64,000 nucleotides of DNA from Przewalskia tangutica (GCA_029844215.1 CM056724.1:30232446-30296445); one strand, 5' to 3'. Shown: positions 22,425 through 35,169, numbered from the stretch's first letter. Program-made: numbers and translations. Notes: a model not told the origin generated them from the sequence alone.

Positions 22425-22700
22425 GTAGAGAAACTTTCGTACTTGCCGATCGATGGTAAGTAGAATATCTTGGTAGATAGCTTTTACTTGCCCCGTCGAT
22501 TCTATTACGATTTGGTACAGTAGGCTCGGTAGATAGCTTCGCACTTGCCGGTCATATCTCGTGGCAGCCAATTTGGATCCAGTAGTTAACTTTCGTACTT
22601 GCCGATCGATTGTTGGCATCTTTGAATCTGTAGTTGGCTTCGTACTTGCCTATCGTTTATGATGCGATGCAGATCCGTGGTTCGCTTTCCTACTTGCCAG
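22425..22700. repeat. Degenerate repeat of about 45-57 bp built on ACTTGCC
   Basis: Variants of GTAGNTAGCTTNCGTACTTGCCGATC recur about six times (ACTTGCC near 22441, 22486, 22543, 22597, 22644 and 22692). They directly follow the 81-bp array inside the same LTR. Confidence 0.75.
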
Positions 22701-24963
22701 CGTCTGATTTTAGGACACAGGTGGGACTTGGTGTTTATGTATGCTTATTGATGATAGATTATATCATGGACTGCCGGCAGTGAGGAAGGATTCCACGGGC
22801 ATGATTGATGTTATGGGCGTGAGACCCATGGTTATATACTTATATTTGAGTATTGACTTTGAGGGCATGCGTCCCTGATTTGACATGGCTATGTATTGTA
22901 TCGTAGTTTGGCTATCATCGTATCATGTTTTGTATAGTATTATGATTTCATTACGATATTTTGATTTCACATACGGTACATTCTTCGCATCGACCTCGCC
23001 GTGGCTGCGTTAAATGCCGCAGTTTAGGTCTGACTTTGGTGATCTGCAGGTGTAGGACCCTGCTAAGAGTTTTTGGATAGCTCCATCTGTTCAGGAGTTT
23101 ATCATTTTGGTATAGATCCTTCAGTACATGCTTTTGTACAATTATGGATACGGCGGGGCCTTGTCCCGTCATAGTTTAGTAAAACTCTTAGAGGTCTGTA
23201 TTCATATGTGAGATTGGACTCATGTACAGTGTAGTCCCTTTTTATTATGTATATTATATGGCAGCCTTGTCGGCTTTGCCCTTGCATGTTCGTTGGTTTA
23301 AAAAAAACGAAGTGTTATTTAGTTCCGCGATTTAATTGTGTCAGTTAGGTAGAAGGGTTCCCAGGTAGGGCACCAGTCACGGGTCCGGGGTTCGGGGCGT
23401 TACAGGGGTGTGGAAACAATAGAGAAATGCACAAAGGTACCATGAGGAGAAGTGTAGGATAACATTATTATTGAATTTGTTATATTTGTTAAGATACCAA
23501 ATTGAGTTAGTTAAGTATTAGTTAGAGTTAGTTATGTGATTGTTAGATATTTTGGGGAATTATAAGAGTGTATATATACAACTCTTGTACATAATTGTAA
23601 ACATAACACAAATATATGAAAACTTCTCTCTCTCAAATATCTTCTTCTCTCTCGAAGCTTCTCTATTCCTGTGTTAATGACAATTTAATCTTCTTTCAAT
23701 GATTGATGCAGAAGCTCAAGAGGTATTTTTAGGATTTTTTTTATATGAATGGGGACCAGATGTTAATGGAGAAAGAAAAATACTGGCGTTGCATGCTGCA
23801 ATATTTTCATAGCAAAAAGCAACTCATTTTGAATGTAGCAGTTTCATATTTCTATTTTTTATTTAAAAAGAAAAAAATTGTTGCTAGTGATCGATTACAG
23901 TAAAAAAGAAAAATATATCACCTTTTTTTGAAATGCAATTGCAATAAAGGTTATTTTAGAATGATTACTTTAAAACTTGCTTTATCTGATTGGTTTTCAA
24001 TAATAATATTCATTAATATTGCACCAAAACGGATTAACGGAGTTTACTAGCTTTCTTCTTCTTTTTTCAATCAATATCCATTTTTTACCAAACAACTTCT
24101 AAATTATGACTTTAGGTTTTAGACATATTCAAAACAATTTTTGGGATTTATTTAATATAGGAGGTATTACATTTCAATAATAATAATAATAGAGGACAAA
24201 GGAGAGCTTAATATAAAATTATATTCTAGGTTATGGATATATTTAATAAAAAACGAATCCACGGGTCGGATATGAATCTCAAATACAAGATCCAGATCAA
24301 GATCCAATCCATCAGAAATGGATTCAGGTCCGATCCGGATCTGTCGGGTCCAAATTTTGAAGATCCATATCCTATAAAATGGATTTGGATCCATCAGACC
24401 GGGTCCAGGATCCACTGCCATCTCTAGTCCCGCCCCAGGTTCATCCCGACCCCGCCCCGTCCTCGAGCCCGCCCCCGACCCCTTCTTTGTAAAAATGACA
24501 GTTGCACAACAACCAATTTATATTTTGGTCGTTATGCAACGACCATTTTTGCCCCCCCACCCCAAAAAAACCCCATACCCCCTTAATATTTATTTTTAAC
24601 TCATATGTTAGTATATTTACACTTTAACCCAAATTTCCAACTATAAATACCACATTTTTTCTTCATTTTATCTCACAAATCTTCCTACATACTCTCTAAT
24701 CTCTCAATCTATCTCTCTACAAGTCTACAATTACATTGCCTACTAAATAGTTTATTTTATTTGCTCATTTGTATAATTGTATCAAAGTTCAAAACTTGAG
24801 ACTGAAGTTGACAACTAACTTGAGGATAATCCATCGAGCAAAGTTTTAATTTTTAACCTCGATTACAAGTCGGCGTTTGATACCTTCGTTCATTCTTTAA
24901 ATTATTATTGTTACTTTATTTTAATTATCACACTTAATTTCATTATCTTTAATTATTTATTTA

Positions 24964-25618
24964 CATAATTAAAATGAAAAGATTAAGAGGTATATTTAAT
25001 GATAAGGGTCTTCTAGCAGGGGTAACAAGGTCATGAGTACTTTTTTAGTCATCATATTCCTAGACAATATGATTTGATTGATTACACTAATGTAGATGAA
25101 ATTGATTTTTTAATGATATATCATTAAATAATGAAATATATTCTGCAACTGAACCAGACTTTAATTTAGAAGATCATCTAGATGTCGCACTCACTAATCT
25201 AGATGACATACCCACTAGTGCACCTCAAACTGAAACTGGAACGCCTCATATTCCCCCTAGTATGAGACAAAGCCCAACACAACGAAAATTAAAATTAGTT
25301 GCATGAGATTTTTTTATAGGGACCAAGAGAATCAAGTAGTAAGATGTCAAAATTGTAAAAATATTTATAAATTTAAAATGGGAAAAGACCAGGGTGGAAC
25401 GGGAGGTTTATTAAGACATGTACAACTTGGAGATTTCAGTTTTATTCAGAGATTGGATACGAGCGGAGCGTAGAAGGTGCGGTCAACCAGAGATCAACGA
25501 AGAAGATGATTTAAACTACAACGAAATATTGTCCAAGGAAACTGGATGCGGCGTCGACCAATTTGACCAACAACTTCCAATTTCAACCGAAGAACCACAA
25601 GACATTGTGAAGACTTAG
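24964..25618 (+). pseudogene. hAT transposase remnant: BED zinc finger joined out of frame to the C-terminus
   Basis: Around 25312-25430 one frame reads FYRDQENQVVRCQNCKNIYK followed by GGTGGLLRHV, the CxxC...H pattern of a BED zinc finger as in plant hAT (Ac) transposases. Within a few bases the reading moves to another frame, LEISVLFRDWIRAERRRCG then PEINEEDDLNYNEILSKETG, ending at TAG 25618, which resembles the end of hAT proteins just after the dimerisation domain. The catalytic region is absent, so this is an internal deletion of well over 1 kb. Further stops occur upstream. Confidence 0.8.
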
Positions 25619-26150
25619 AAAAAGGTTTTTTTAACAATGTAATTTTCTTAATTGTAATTTTACTATGTGATTTGCAACTTTTGAACAACATCACAAAGTT
25701 GAAATTATGAAATTGTATTACAAAAAAAAAAATTATTAAATAATATAAGAGGCACAAAAATATGCTAGGAACGTATTTTACAACTTACTGGGTACTCCTA
25801 CCTCGATCGACGATTTGGACGCAGTTGGTGGCGAAATCTCACCGCCGGCCAACTCAGGCCACCGCAACCCACAGATGACCACCCACTGTGGTCGTCTCTC
25901 CCAGCTTTACACTCGTACCTTACACTCATCCTTCGACTCAACCTCCAACACCCTCAACATTCCCCTCGTCTAAAACCTCCATTTTCGCCGATGACCTAAA
26001 CTTATAGTCGAGTTTCTCGACCACCGGGAGACCACCCACTGTGGTCTCCTCATCACCCTCAACCTTGTTCCATCAATCACAGCCTTCTACCCTCATCATA
26101 GTTTCTTCAACTTCAATCTGCGATTTGGGGAAAACAAAATCGCAACACCG

Positions 26151-29100
26151 GTGAACACTCCAGTCACCGGACGACCTCCCACTAAGGTCGTCCAGCAGCC
26201 CACTACCAACATTACTCCACCAGACTACACCAACGTTTTCAACATTGCACCAGTTTATCCAAACTCAGCAAGCACAGTTGCGACAATCGCTGTTGGATTA
26301 CCACAATTGCCAGACTCGACAAAATTTAGACCAATTGTTTATAGACATAGAGAACCGATATTTTTATGATGCAAAGGAACTGCAGGCAACCATCGATCAT
26401 CAATTCAATACGCAGTGATAGGAAAGTTCAGTCATGGTTGGGCGAACATCGAATACCTCAGAAACACTGTTCCCATACAATGTGAATTGAAAGGAAGGGT
26501 AAGAACATGTTTATTATGCAATAGACATATTCTTATGCGCTGTGATTTGTTTGAGGATTATATCACTTTAGTGTCGAAACCTTGCTTCTGTCTGAATGAT
26601 AAGAACTGGAAAATTCCAATGCGTACGTTCAAATGGACGCCCTCTTTCAACTCAGAAGAGGAAACTGATCGGTGTATTTTATATACACTTTTTGAGTCAT
26701 TTTTAGTTAGTATTTTACTCATTTTGTTGATGTTTAGTATAGTATTAGGGTCGTTTTTCTTTCTTTTGTGTCACAGCGGTCAAAAATAGAGAAATGGCAA
26801 AAAGAAGATGAAATGAGTATAAATGAGATGGAATTGCATACAAAAGGGCCAAAAAATGTATTCTAAGAAGTTCCGGGAAGTATAGAGGAGATCAGACGAA
26901 GTCCGGACGAAAAAAGGACGAAGAAACAAAAAAATGTCAAATTCACGCCTCGTGGCTGCGCCAATATTCTCATGAGTCCGAAAGTTGCAGATTTTTGATC
27001 TTAGTGGCGCCCAATCTCGAGCCACGGTAGCCGGGATTTTTGACGTTTTGGGCCGAATTTGACACGTTTTCAGAGTCCAAAAGGGATAACTTTTTCTACC
27101 TACAAAACCTATATAATCCCTAAACCCTGCTCATTATTCATCCCATCCATTGTACATACAACACAACTCTAAGAGGCGAATATTTGAGACCTAGTTCAAG
27201 TATTTTCTTTTCTTTCTCTTTTCTTTGTTTATTTCAGTTCATGTATGAAGATTGTATTAGTTCTTAGCGTGACTATGGCTAGGAGCTAATTACTTTATTA
27301 GGGATTTTCTTGTGATTCGCTTGAAACTCTTATTCATGAATTAATGCATTAGTTTGTTTTCTTCTTCACTTGATTAAGATTTATTCAATAGTTGTTTTGA
27401 TTGCTTGATAGTTAATTAGCTACTAATTATCATCACTTATATGATTTCGAATCGAAATCCGAAAGGGGAGATTCTGAATATGCTATAGTTGAATAAACAT
27501 AGGTTAAAATCGTGGACGAAAGTACCCCGATACTTGTGTAGTTTTATAGGTTATTGTTCTTAATCCTCCTTTGTGGTAAATCCTGTCATCGAAAGATAGA
27601 AGGGTTCTGCATCGGGGTTGAGTGTTTATATATCCTAACCAGAATATAAAACGGTCTAGTTAACCTGCTATCTTAACGTAGAAGAAGAAGTCAGTCTAAT
27701 TGTATTAAGGATTGAATAAAGTGGATAGTTGATGATCTTGGAAGCCCTAATTCTCCGTCATAACTGATTTAAATCAAAGTATTTTCATAATTAGTTTATT
27801 TCCTGCATTATTAGTCTAGAATTCCAAACCAATTAACGTTAACCAAATAGAAACTAAAGCATAGATAATCGGTACTTGAAAACCAGTCCCTGAGGACGAT
27901 ATTCGATCTTACCCAGACTATATTACTTCTACGATACGTGCACTTGCGTTAAGCGTGTGGATAATTCGTTATCAGAAACCAGTATAACTGTGATTTGGAT
28001 ATCATTTCCTAATCTTCCTCCTAATTGGTTTGGAGAGGAGGACTTATTCTCATTCGCAGTTGCGGTTGGCACTCCGCTGGCAGTAGATGCTGCAACCAAG
28101 AACAAATCAAGACCAAGCTGTGCAAGAGTGAAAGTAGAAATTAATCTTCTTAGAGAACATCTAACAAAATTCCCAATTCAAGTAGCAAAAGGAAAAGCTA
28201 TAGAGTCACAATGGATAAATATCAGATATGATTTTATGCCAAAGTATTGCAAGGTGTGCAAACTACAAGGTCATAAAAATACTAGATGTTGGAGGGCACA
28301 AAATACTGACGAAAGTGTTGACAAAGGCAAGAAATATGCAGATGAGGCAGTGCAAGTTCAAAAAGAACAACCTTTCAAACAGTCACATCCAAGACAACTT
28401 CCAAGTAGTGGAGTAGTTGGTGACTATAGTATTTGGCAGTATAATGACAAATATAGGAATGCAAAGGCTAGGAATAATGAGCAATGGAATGCTGAAACAT
28501 CCAAGACAAGAGGAAACCACAAAGAAGTAGTTAACAATAATAAATATGGAGCTTTAGCAAATGATGAAGATACTCAGGAAGAAGAGAATATGGAGGAACC
28601 ATCAGAGATAGAGCAAGTATCATCCAGAGCAGTGGATAAGACAACAGGTGATAGAAAAGCCAATAAGGGAAATGAGAAAACAGCAAATAACTCAATTCCA
28701 ACAGTTAATGAAAAAAGAATAGCAACAACTTTACATACAAGGTTGTCACAGACAAAAGACAGATAAGTCAGGGTGCAGGGAATACAATGGATGCACCAAT
28801 GACAGCTAGAGAGTGGATACAAAATGCATTATACGAAAAGGCAGGTAACTCAACAGCCCACAATGTTACTGTCAACAAGGAGTGCAAAAGTATTCTAAGT
28901 AATTTATCTAGTGAGGATATTGTGGAGGTGGATAGTGAAGTGCAGGGCTCTAAACCTGATTTGGTAGAATTGGTTTCAAAGAATGGGGATATCTTAGAGC
29001 ATGTAGATAATGGTGGTGAAGATGTGGATAAACCACTAGACCCCTTTGTGGGGATGCTAGAAGAAACAGGAGAAGCTTATGAATGAGAGAATTTAGAGAA

Positions 29101-29690
29101 GGGTGAGCTAGAGTAATTATATGATAGTTCACCAACCTTGACCAGAAAGGAGGATGTGTAGCATGGTAATGAAAATATGGAGGAAATAGAGGCTCAATAT
29201 GCTACTTCTGCTCACTATAATGGTGGCCTGGATGACTGTCATTTTGATACTAAGGATGATGATGAAATTGAGAGTTCAGAAGTCTGTCTGAAATCTCATG
29301 AGTGCACACAGATAGAATAGGTGGAGGAAAAGGATTCTCAAGACAACAAAGAACCTGATGATAATAATGAGGAAGAAAGAACAACAAAGAAGAATATGGA
29401 AGCATGTAGGGTCACACAACATGATGAAACTCAAGCAACAGACAATATTCTTACAGATGTTGTCCTGGAAAATGCTGACACTCAGAGAGCAGTAAGTGGA
29501 CAAGAACATGCTAAAGAAGTAGGTACTCTTCTTAAACATACAAACAACAGAGCTGATGGTAAAATAACTGTAACTCTTAGCAATGGAGCAGACAAGAAAT
29601 TGAAGATAGGTGCCAATGTACAAATGGATCCAATATCTCTGAATGATGCTCCAGAGATATTGACACAGATGGATGGTATTGAAAAATAAC
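26151..29690 (+). pseudogene. LINE ORF1 (DUF4283 plus CCHC zinc knuckle), interrupted by solo LTR A
   Basis: A proline-rich N-terminus (26151-26369) shifts frame, then the DUF4283 core AVIGKFSHGWANIEYLRNTV runs from about 26403 to the solo LTR at 26666. It resumes at 27980 (ITVIWISFPNLPPNWFGEED) and reaches a zinc knuckle MPKYCKVCKLQGHKNTRCW near 28240. The C-terminal half is acidic and low in complexity, with stops at 28765, about 29085 and 29318. Role: nucleic-acid-binding partner protein of the LINE RNP. ORF2 follows after about 200 bp. Confidence 0.88.
26666..27974 (+). mobile_element. Gypsy solo LTR A (in LINE ORF1)
   Basis: It begins TGATCGGTGTATTTTATATA and ends GATAATTCGTTATCA. Exact 5-bp TSD GAAAC at 26661-26665 and 27975-27979. 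Same family group as B and C, shown by TTTTTGAGTCA near the start and GACGATATTCG near the end. TATA box TATATAAT at 27110, preceded by a GC-richer block (26943-27050) with GCCTCGTGGCTGCGCC and GTGGCGCC. Confidence 0.92.
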
Positions 29691-32100
29691 AAAAAACAGG
29701 TCCTGCAAAGAAGGGAAGCAAATTTGGGTTAGCTCAAAGAACAACAGGAAAAAAGGATTCTAGTGATGTCCCAAAAATGAATGACAAACCTGGTGGGAAT
29801 GCCAAGAAGAAGTGCAACAATCCTTTTGCATCTCCTCTTCTTAGAGTGCATACAAGGAGAAATAATGTTTCCAAATCCAACTGTTGATCATGAAAGCCAT
29901 GATTTGGAATGCCAGGTAAGTTAATACAGGAAATGCATTTAGCAGACTTATTAAAATGCACACAAAGGAGAAGTTTTTCTTTATTGGACTTACTAAATCA
30001 ATACAAAAAAAGTATACTCTTGAATATCATAGAAGGAAGCTGAATCTTTCAAAGGCTTTCTGCAATACTTCAGAGAAAATATGGGTGTTTGTGGAGGACG
30101 ACTGGAAAGTGGATATCATCTCTGATGATGTGCAACAACTCACATTGAGATTGATTAATAACAAAATCAATAGAGAGTTGGTTATCACTACTGTATATGC
30201 AAAATGCTTAAAAGCTGAAAGAATGGATCTTTGGGACAATTTGGTAGATTTGGCCACTAAGATCAAATGTCTTTGTCTTGTGGGAGGTGATTTCAATGTG
30301 GTCATAGATCAAGAAGAGAAATATGGTGGTTTACCTGTATCTATATCAAAAGCTGAAGATTTCAGAGAGTGTATTCAGTATTGCTCACTCTCAGATTTGG
30401 GGTACAAAGGAAGTACTTATACATGGTGGAATGTCAGGATTGGAGTTGGTTGTCAATTCAAAAGATTAGACAGATGCATTGGAAGTGTTGATTTCTTGCA
30501 ATCTTTCCCACGTTCAGAGGTCATCCATTTAGAGAAAACAGGTTCAGACCACAGACCTTTGCTCATAATTTTCAAAGATCAAGTTCAGAACTTCAAAAGA
30601 CCTTTCAGATTCCTTAATTTCTGGACACAACATGATAATTTCCTCACCGTGGTTAATGAAAATTGGAAGGTAGAAGTTACAGGCAATGCATTCTGGATTC
30701 TGAATTACAGGATGAAGAACCTGAAGAAAATTCTTAGTAAATGGAGTAAAGAAACATTTGGTGACATTTTACAAAACATCACCAACTTGGAAGAATTGGT
30801 TAAAGTGCATGAAGACAACTTTGAAAGTAACCCTACTGAGCATAACAGAGAATTATGGCATAAAGTGAAGGCTGAACTATTTCGAGCACAACGTTTGGAA
30901 GAACTTTTTTGAAAACAAAAGGCTAATATGGAGTGGTTCCAAGAAGGGGACACAAACTCCAGATTCTTCCATGCTCATGTCAATGGCAGAAGGAAAAAGT
31001 TGCAGCTGAACAGAATTAAAAACAATGAAGGTAACTGGTTGGAGGCGATCAGAAGAGTAACCACGGTGTGAGATTCTTTAAGGCTCAATTTAAAGAAGAT
31101 GGAAGCTTCAATAATCTTGATATCTTAGATTGCTTGAGTAAAGAAGAAGTCAAAGAGGATCAGAATGAGAAGTTGATTGATATCCCCAATGCTGAGGAGG
31201 TGAAGAAAGTTGTTTTTGGTCTAAGTCCTTCTAGTTCAGGAGGTCCTGATGGCTTCAATGGAATGTTCTTCCATACTTGTTGGGACATTATTGTTGAGGA
31301 TGTAACAAACATGGTGATGGAATTCTTCTGCAACAAAGAATTACCCAGATTTGTAACATATACTAATATTGTACTGTTACCAAAGAAGAGTGAGGTGGAA
31401 TCTTTCAATGATCTCAGACCTATTAGTTTGAGCAATTATACTAATAAGATTATCTCAAGAATCATTCATGATAGATTAACAGAGTTTCTTCCTACATTGA
31501 TTTCTGCTAATCAGGCAGGCTTTGTAAAAGGTATGAGCATTGTTGAGAACATTCTGTTGACTCAAGAAATAGTGGTTGATATGAGACTGAAGACAGGAAG
31601 AAGAAGTCCTAATGTTGTGTTGAAATTAGACATGACTAAGGCATATGACAGGCTTTCATGGCACTTCGTAATGCAAGTCCTGAGAGCATTTGGATTTTGT
31701 GAAACTTTTATCAGTCATGTCCATGAACTGATGGGACAAAACTGGTATTCTGTGCTTGTGAATGGACAACCACATGGATTCTTCCAATCATCAAAAAGAT
31801 TAAATTAAGGAGATCCACTGTCACCTGCTCTATTTATTTTAGTTGCGGAGGTCATGTCCAGAAATTTATACTTCTGTTCAGAAATTCAGGATACAGTGGA
31901 TTCTGCATGCCTAAATGGAGCCCCCAGATCAATCATCTTTGCTATGCAGACGACACCATAATATTTGCATCAAGCAACCCTTCCTCACTAGGAAGAATTA
32001 TGAATGTATTGAAGAACTATGAGATGGCTTCTGGACAGCTCATTAATAATCATAAAAGTGGTGTTTAAATGCATCATATGGTTAATGAGGCAGAGATACC

Positions 32101-33494
32101 TGATCGATGTATTTTATATACATTTTTTGAGTCAGTTTTAGTTAGTCTTTTGTCCTTTTTTGTACAAATAAGTGTTGTATTAGGATAATTTTCCTTTCTT
32201 TTGAGTCAAAGTGGTTAAAATGGCCAAATGGCGGAAAATGAGCTAAAAGAGGGCAAAAGAGGAGGTTCCAGAGCTAAAAACAGAGAAAGTGGCGAACGAG
32301 GCAAAAGCCGGACAGCGCGTGGCGCCTCCTGCGATCGAAGCGAGCGGCGCCAATATCCGAGAGAGGCTGCAGAAGACTTCGCGCGCTGCCATGTCAACAG
32401 ATCACGAGGCGCGGCGCTAATCATCGAAGCTACGAAGTTGTAGCGCGGCACGCCTCGATAGAAATCGGGCGCGCGCAAATCACCCGGGACCATTGGTTCA
32501 GCGCCGCTGCAGGGCCGCGGCGCCGACGCGGGAAAAATCAGGGTTTTGACGATTTTCTGGGCCAGGCCTGCAGGGAAAAAAGAGGCGGTTTTCAGCCTAT
32601 AAAAGGAGAACCCTAGGCAGATTTAAGGGTTCCCTTTCTTACACAACACAAGGCTTTCTTTCTTGGAGATTGGAGACCATAGTTTAGTAAATTTCCTTTT
32701 CTTGTTTTTATTTCAGTTTTATGAAGAACATGGAATTAGTTCTCGTCATGTCAATGGCTAGGAACTAATTCCTCTATAGGGCTTTCCATGTTGAATCTCT
32801 AGAAACTTATGTTATGATTTAATGCATGCTTATGGTTATTCTTCTTCTTGTTGAGATCTATCCAATAATTGAAATTGAATGCTTGGTAGTTAATTGACAA
32901 CTAATTATCACTATGTGATTTCTAATCAGACTCCGAAAGGAGGGGATTGTGAATATGCTGTAATTTGGGTAGACATTCTTGGATTGGGGATGAAAATACC
33001 TCAATTATTTATGTAGCGTTAACGAGAGGCTTAACAACCCTAATTTTACGCATTGTGCGTGACGGTTAACTAGGTTCTTAGTCTTAATCCTCCTATAGAG
33101 TCATCCTTATCACCGAAAGGTAGAAAAGAGCAATACTGGGGTTGAGTGTTTATATAACCCTAACGGGAGTATAAAACGATTTAGTGAACCTGCTTTCTCC
33201 AAAAGAAGAAGACCATAAGTTATTGCATTAATAAGTAACATAAGCGGATAGTGAGGAGACGTGGAAGCCCTATTCTCATCACAACTGAAGTAAACTCATT
33301 AGTTAAATTAGTCTTTATAATTCGTAGTTATAAACCACAAAATCAAATATCAATTTACCAAATAGATACCAAAAGATAGATAGTTGGTACTTGAACCCTA
33401 ATCCTTGTGGACGATATTCGGTCTTGCTAAGACTATATTACTTGTCACGATAACGTGCACTTGCGTTTAAGTGTGTGCATCTTTTCGCGCATAA
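32101..33494 (+). repeat. 5' LTR of element B
   Basis: Starts TGATCGATGTATTTTATATA and ends TCGCGCATAA (the 3' LTR ends TCACGCATCA). TATAAAAGG at 32598. Except for the GC-rich block at about 32300-32545 it differs from the 3' LTR at only a few sites. Confidence 0.93.
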
Positions 33495-33500
33495 AGTTTT

Positions 33501-33519
33501 TGGCGCCGTTGCCGGGGAT
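33501..33519 (+). other. Primer binding site, tRNA-Asp
   Basis: TGGCGCCGTTGCCGGGGAT, six bases after the 5' LTR, is complementary to the 3' end of plant tRNA-Asp as I remember it (ending ATCCCCGGCAACGGCGCCA). Confidence 0.85.
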
Positions 33520-33666
33520 TAGGCATAGTTCAATATCAAATTTATCTATTTTTAATTTCTAATTTGGTTTTTATTCTTTGTTAATTTTTATTTTTTTTAT
33601 TTTATTTTATTTTATTCTTTTTCGTTTTATGTATTTATTGTGTGAAAACAAGGGTGCCGTGATCCG

Positions 33667-34044
33667 TTGTTGGTTTTGATGCATCTTAGGGATCCTTTAG
33701 ACATGGATTTCTACTGTCAATATGATAGAGCTCCAACCATAGAGGAAGAGAGGGAGGAGTTACGAGAAGCCATACTCAGTTTCGCTAGGTATCAAGCTCA
33801 GTTCATGGACGAAACGAGATTGGCCATAAAGAAGCTGGAACTGCAAATAGGAGAACTCGCAGTCATTTTGAACAGTGAACAGCAAATTGAGGAGCCTGAA
33901 CCACACCCAACCATTGAGGAATCTGGTGAGATAGTTGGTGTAGAGAAGGAAAAAATTGCAGAAATCAATTATTCACCTTCGATTACGTGGAAATTCTTTT
34001 CTTGCACCTATTACGGAAGAAACACCACCGGCTATCACCGCTGA
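33667..34044 (+). CDS. Short gag-like ORF of element B
   Basis: 125 codons beginning MLVLMHLRDPLDMDFYC. The middle is an alpha-helical, Glu/Arg-rich segment (EEEREELREAILSFARYQAQ then FMDETRLAIKKLELQIGEL) that resembles the C-terminal part of gypsy Gag proteins before their nucleocapsid. No zinc knuckle and no protease motif. A frameshift near 33960 probably separates it from an overlapping downstream frame (33956-34162). I read it as a truncated gag remnant; that is inference from composition and position. Confidence 0.45.
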   Translation: MLVLMHLRDPLDMDFYCQYDRAPTIEEEREELREAILSFARYQAQFMDETRLAIKKLELQIGELAVILNSEQQIEEPEPHPTIEESGEIVGVEKEKIAEINYSPSITWKFFSCTYYGRNTTGYHR

Positions 34045-34311
34045 TCCCCAATTAGGAAGTCCACATCATCAAGAGTACCCACAAGTCGAGAGATGTAGAG
34101 AATTTCACGAGTCCTACATTATAGAAAGCATAAAACAAGCACGCTTGTGTACTTGGGGATAATTGTATGTTTAAGGCTCTTGGTTGAACAAATGGTCGTA
34201 GGAAATTGAGACCTACAACAATAAATCGTGGATTGCAAGCGGTTCACGAAGTATCCAATGGGCACTCGTGCAGGTTAATTGCGTCCGCTAAAAGACGTTA
34301 AAAAGGCGCTT

Positions 34312-34329
34312 GTTGGGAGGCAACCCAAC
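34312..34329. other. Perfect 6-bp-stem hairpin in element B
   Basis: GTTGGGAGGCAACCCAAC: stem GTTGGG/CCCAAC with loop AGGCAA. Similar TTGGGAGGCAACCCAA hairpins occur in Athila-like plant elements as I recall; role unknown. Confidence 0.7.
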
Positions 34330-35169
34330 GTTTTCAATTATGTTATTTTAATTTCTGTCGTTAGTTTATTTTATTTTGTCTAGGACAATCTCACGGTCTT
34401 GGGTTCTTGTGTTTGTGTTGTGATTGGCCAGTGCAGTCAATAAACCGAAGAGGCGTAAAGTCAAGAAAAGCCGATTTCGAGAAAAAGCGGGTAGCGCGCG
34501 GCTAGCGAACGCGCGCGAAAAGAAGCGAAGCGAAGTTTAAGCCGCGCGCCAGAGCGAGCGGCACGAAAATCGAGAAAAATGCAAGTCTAGCGCGCGCTAC
34601 CAGAATGCGTGGCGAAAATCCGAAGGAATGCAGAAGATTGGGAGCCGCGGCGCCAAAAGCAGGGCTGCGGCACCGAAGCGGAAATCCAAAAACTTAAAAA
34701 CGCCCAGAAATCATATTTGCCCCAATTTCAAAACTAAAACCTAACCCCCTTCTCCAAAAACTCACGAAAAATCCACAAATTACCCACAAATCCTCCACAA
34801 ATCAAACCTAACCACAACCAAAATTCTTAAATTCCTAAAACCCTTAGCTATCTCAACCAACAAAGCTCCATTCCATAGCCTCAAATCACCATTGGAAGCA
34901 TGAACATCGTGGAGACACCATCAAAAAGGTAATCTTCACTTTTTTTCTTGAAAGTTGCTAGTAGTCAAAGGAGGTAATAGTGTGGAGAAGTGTTGCATTG
35001 TGAAGTAGTTTGGGTGCTGAAAAATTGATTGTGAAGTTTAGAGGAGGAGTAGACAAAGAGGGTGTGGGTATTGAGTAGTAGAATTGAAGTTTGGGGGTGT
35101 TTGTGTGTTAGCTGTTAGATTGTTGATTGTGTTGGGAAGCACTTGTAAGCTGTACAAAGTAAGTTAACC

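Larger units (their letters stand above)
19404..23404 (+). mobile_element. 4.0-kb solo LTR of a Ty3/gypsy element
   Basis: It begins TGTTACACCCCGTAAGTCC and ends GGTTCGGGGCGTTACA, imperfect inverted ends typical of gypsy LTRs. Flanks are GGGAT (19399-19403) and GGGGT (23405-23409), a 5-bp TSD with one change; the right copy includes the first T of the copia 3' LTR. No gag or pol is present, so it is a solo LTR left by recombination. LTR length and ends suggest a Del/Tekay chromovirus, by inference only. The interior carries tandem repeats and no convincing gene. Confidence 0.85.
14421..23718 (+). mobile_element. Degenerate Ty1/copia LTR retrotransposon, split by a gypsy solo LTR
   Basis: LTRs of about 310 bp begin TGTGGAAACAAT at 14421 and 23409 and end near CAGAAGCTCA at 14730 and 23718. 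A primer binding site follows the first LTR and a polypurine tract precedes the second. The polyprotein is full of stops. No clean 5-bp target duplication was found (GATAT before; GGTAT or AGAGG after, depending on the exact LTR end). It sits inside the GATCC-rich hAT-type element. Confidence 0.92.
14009..24426. mobile_element. GATCC-rich hAT-type element, split by a copia retrotransposon
   Basis: The ends TAGGGATGAAAATGGATC and, inverted, TAGAGATGGCAGTGGATC form terminal inverted repeats. GTCCCGCC at 14001-14008 and 24427-24434 is an exact 8-bp TSD. Subterminal regions (14020-14165 and 24240-24420) are packed with GGATCC/GGATCT words, in the manner of subterminal transposase-binding repeats. 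Its own sequence is 14009-14420 and 23719-24426, about 1.1 kb, with no coding capacity seen. Confidence 0.85.
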
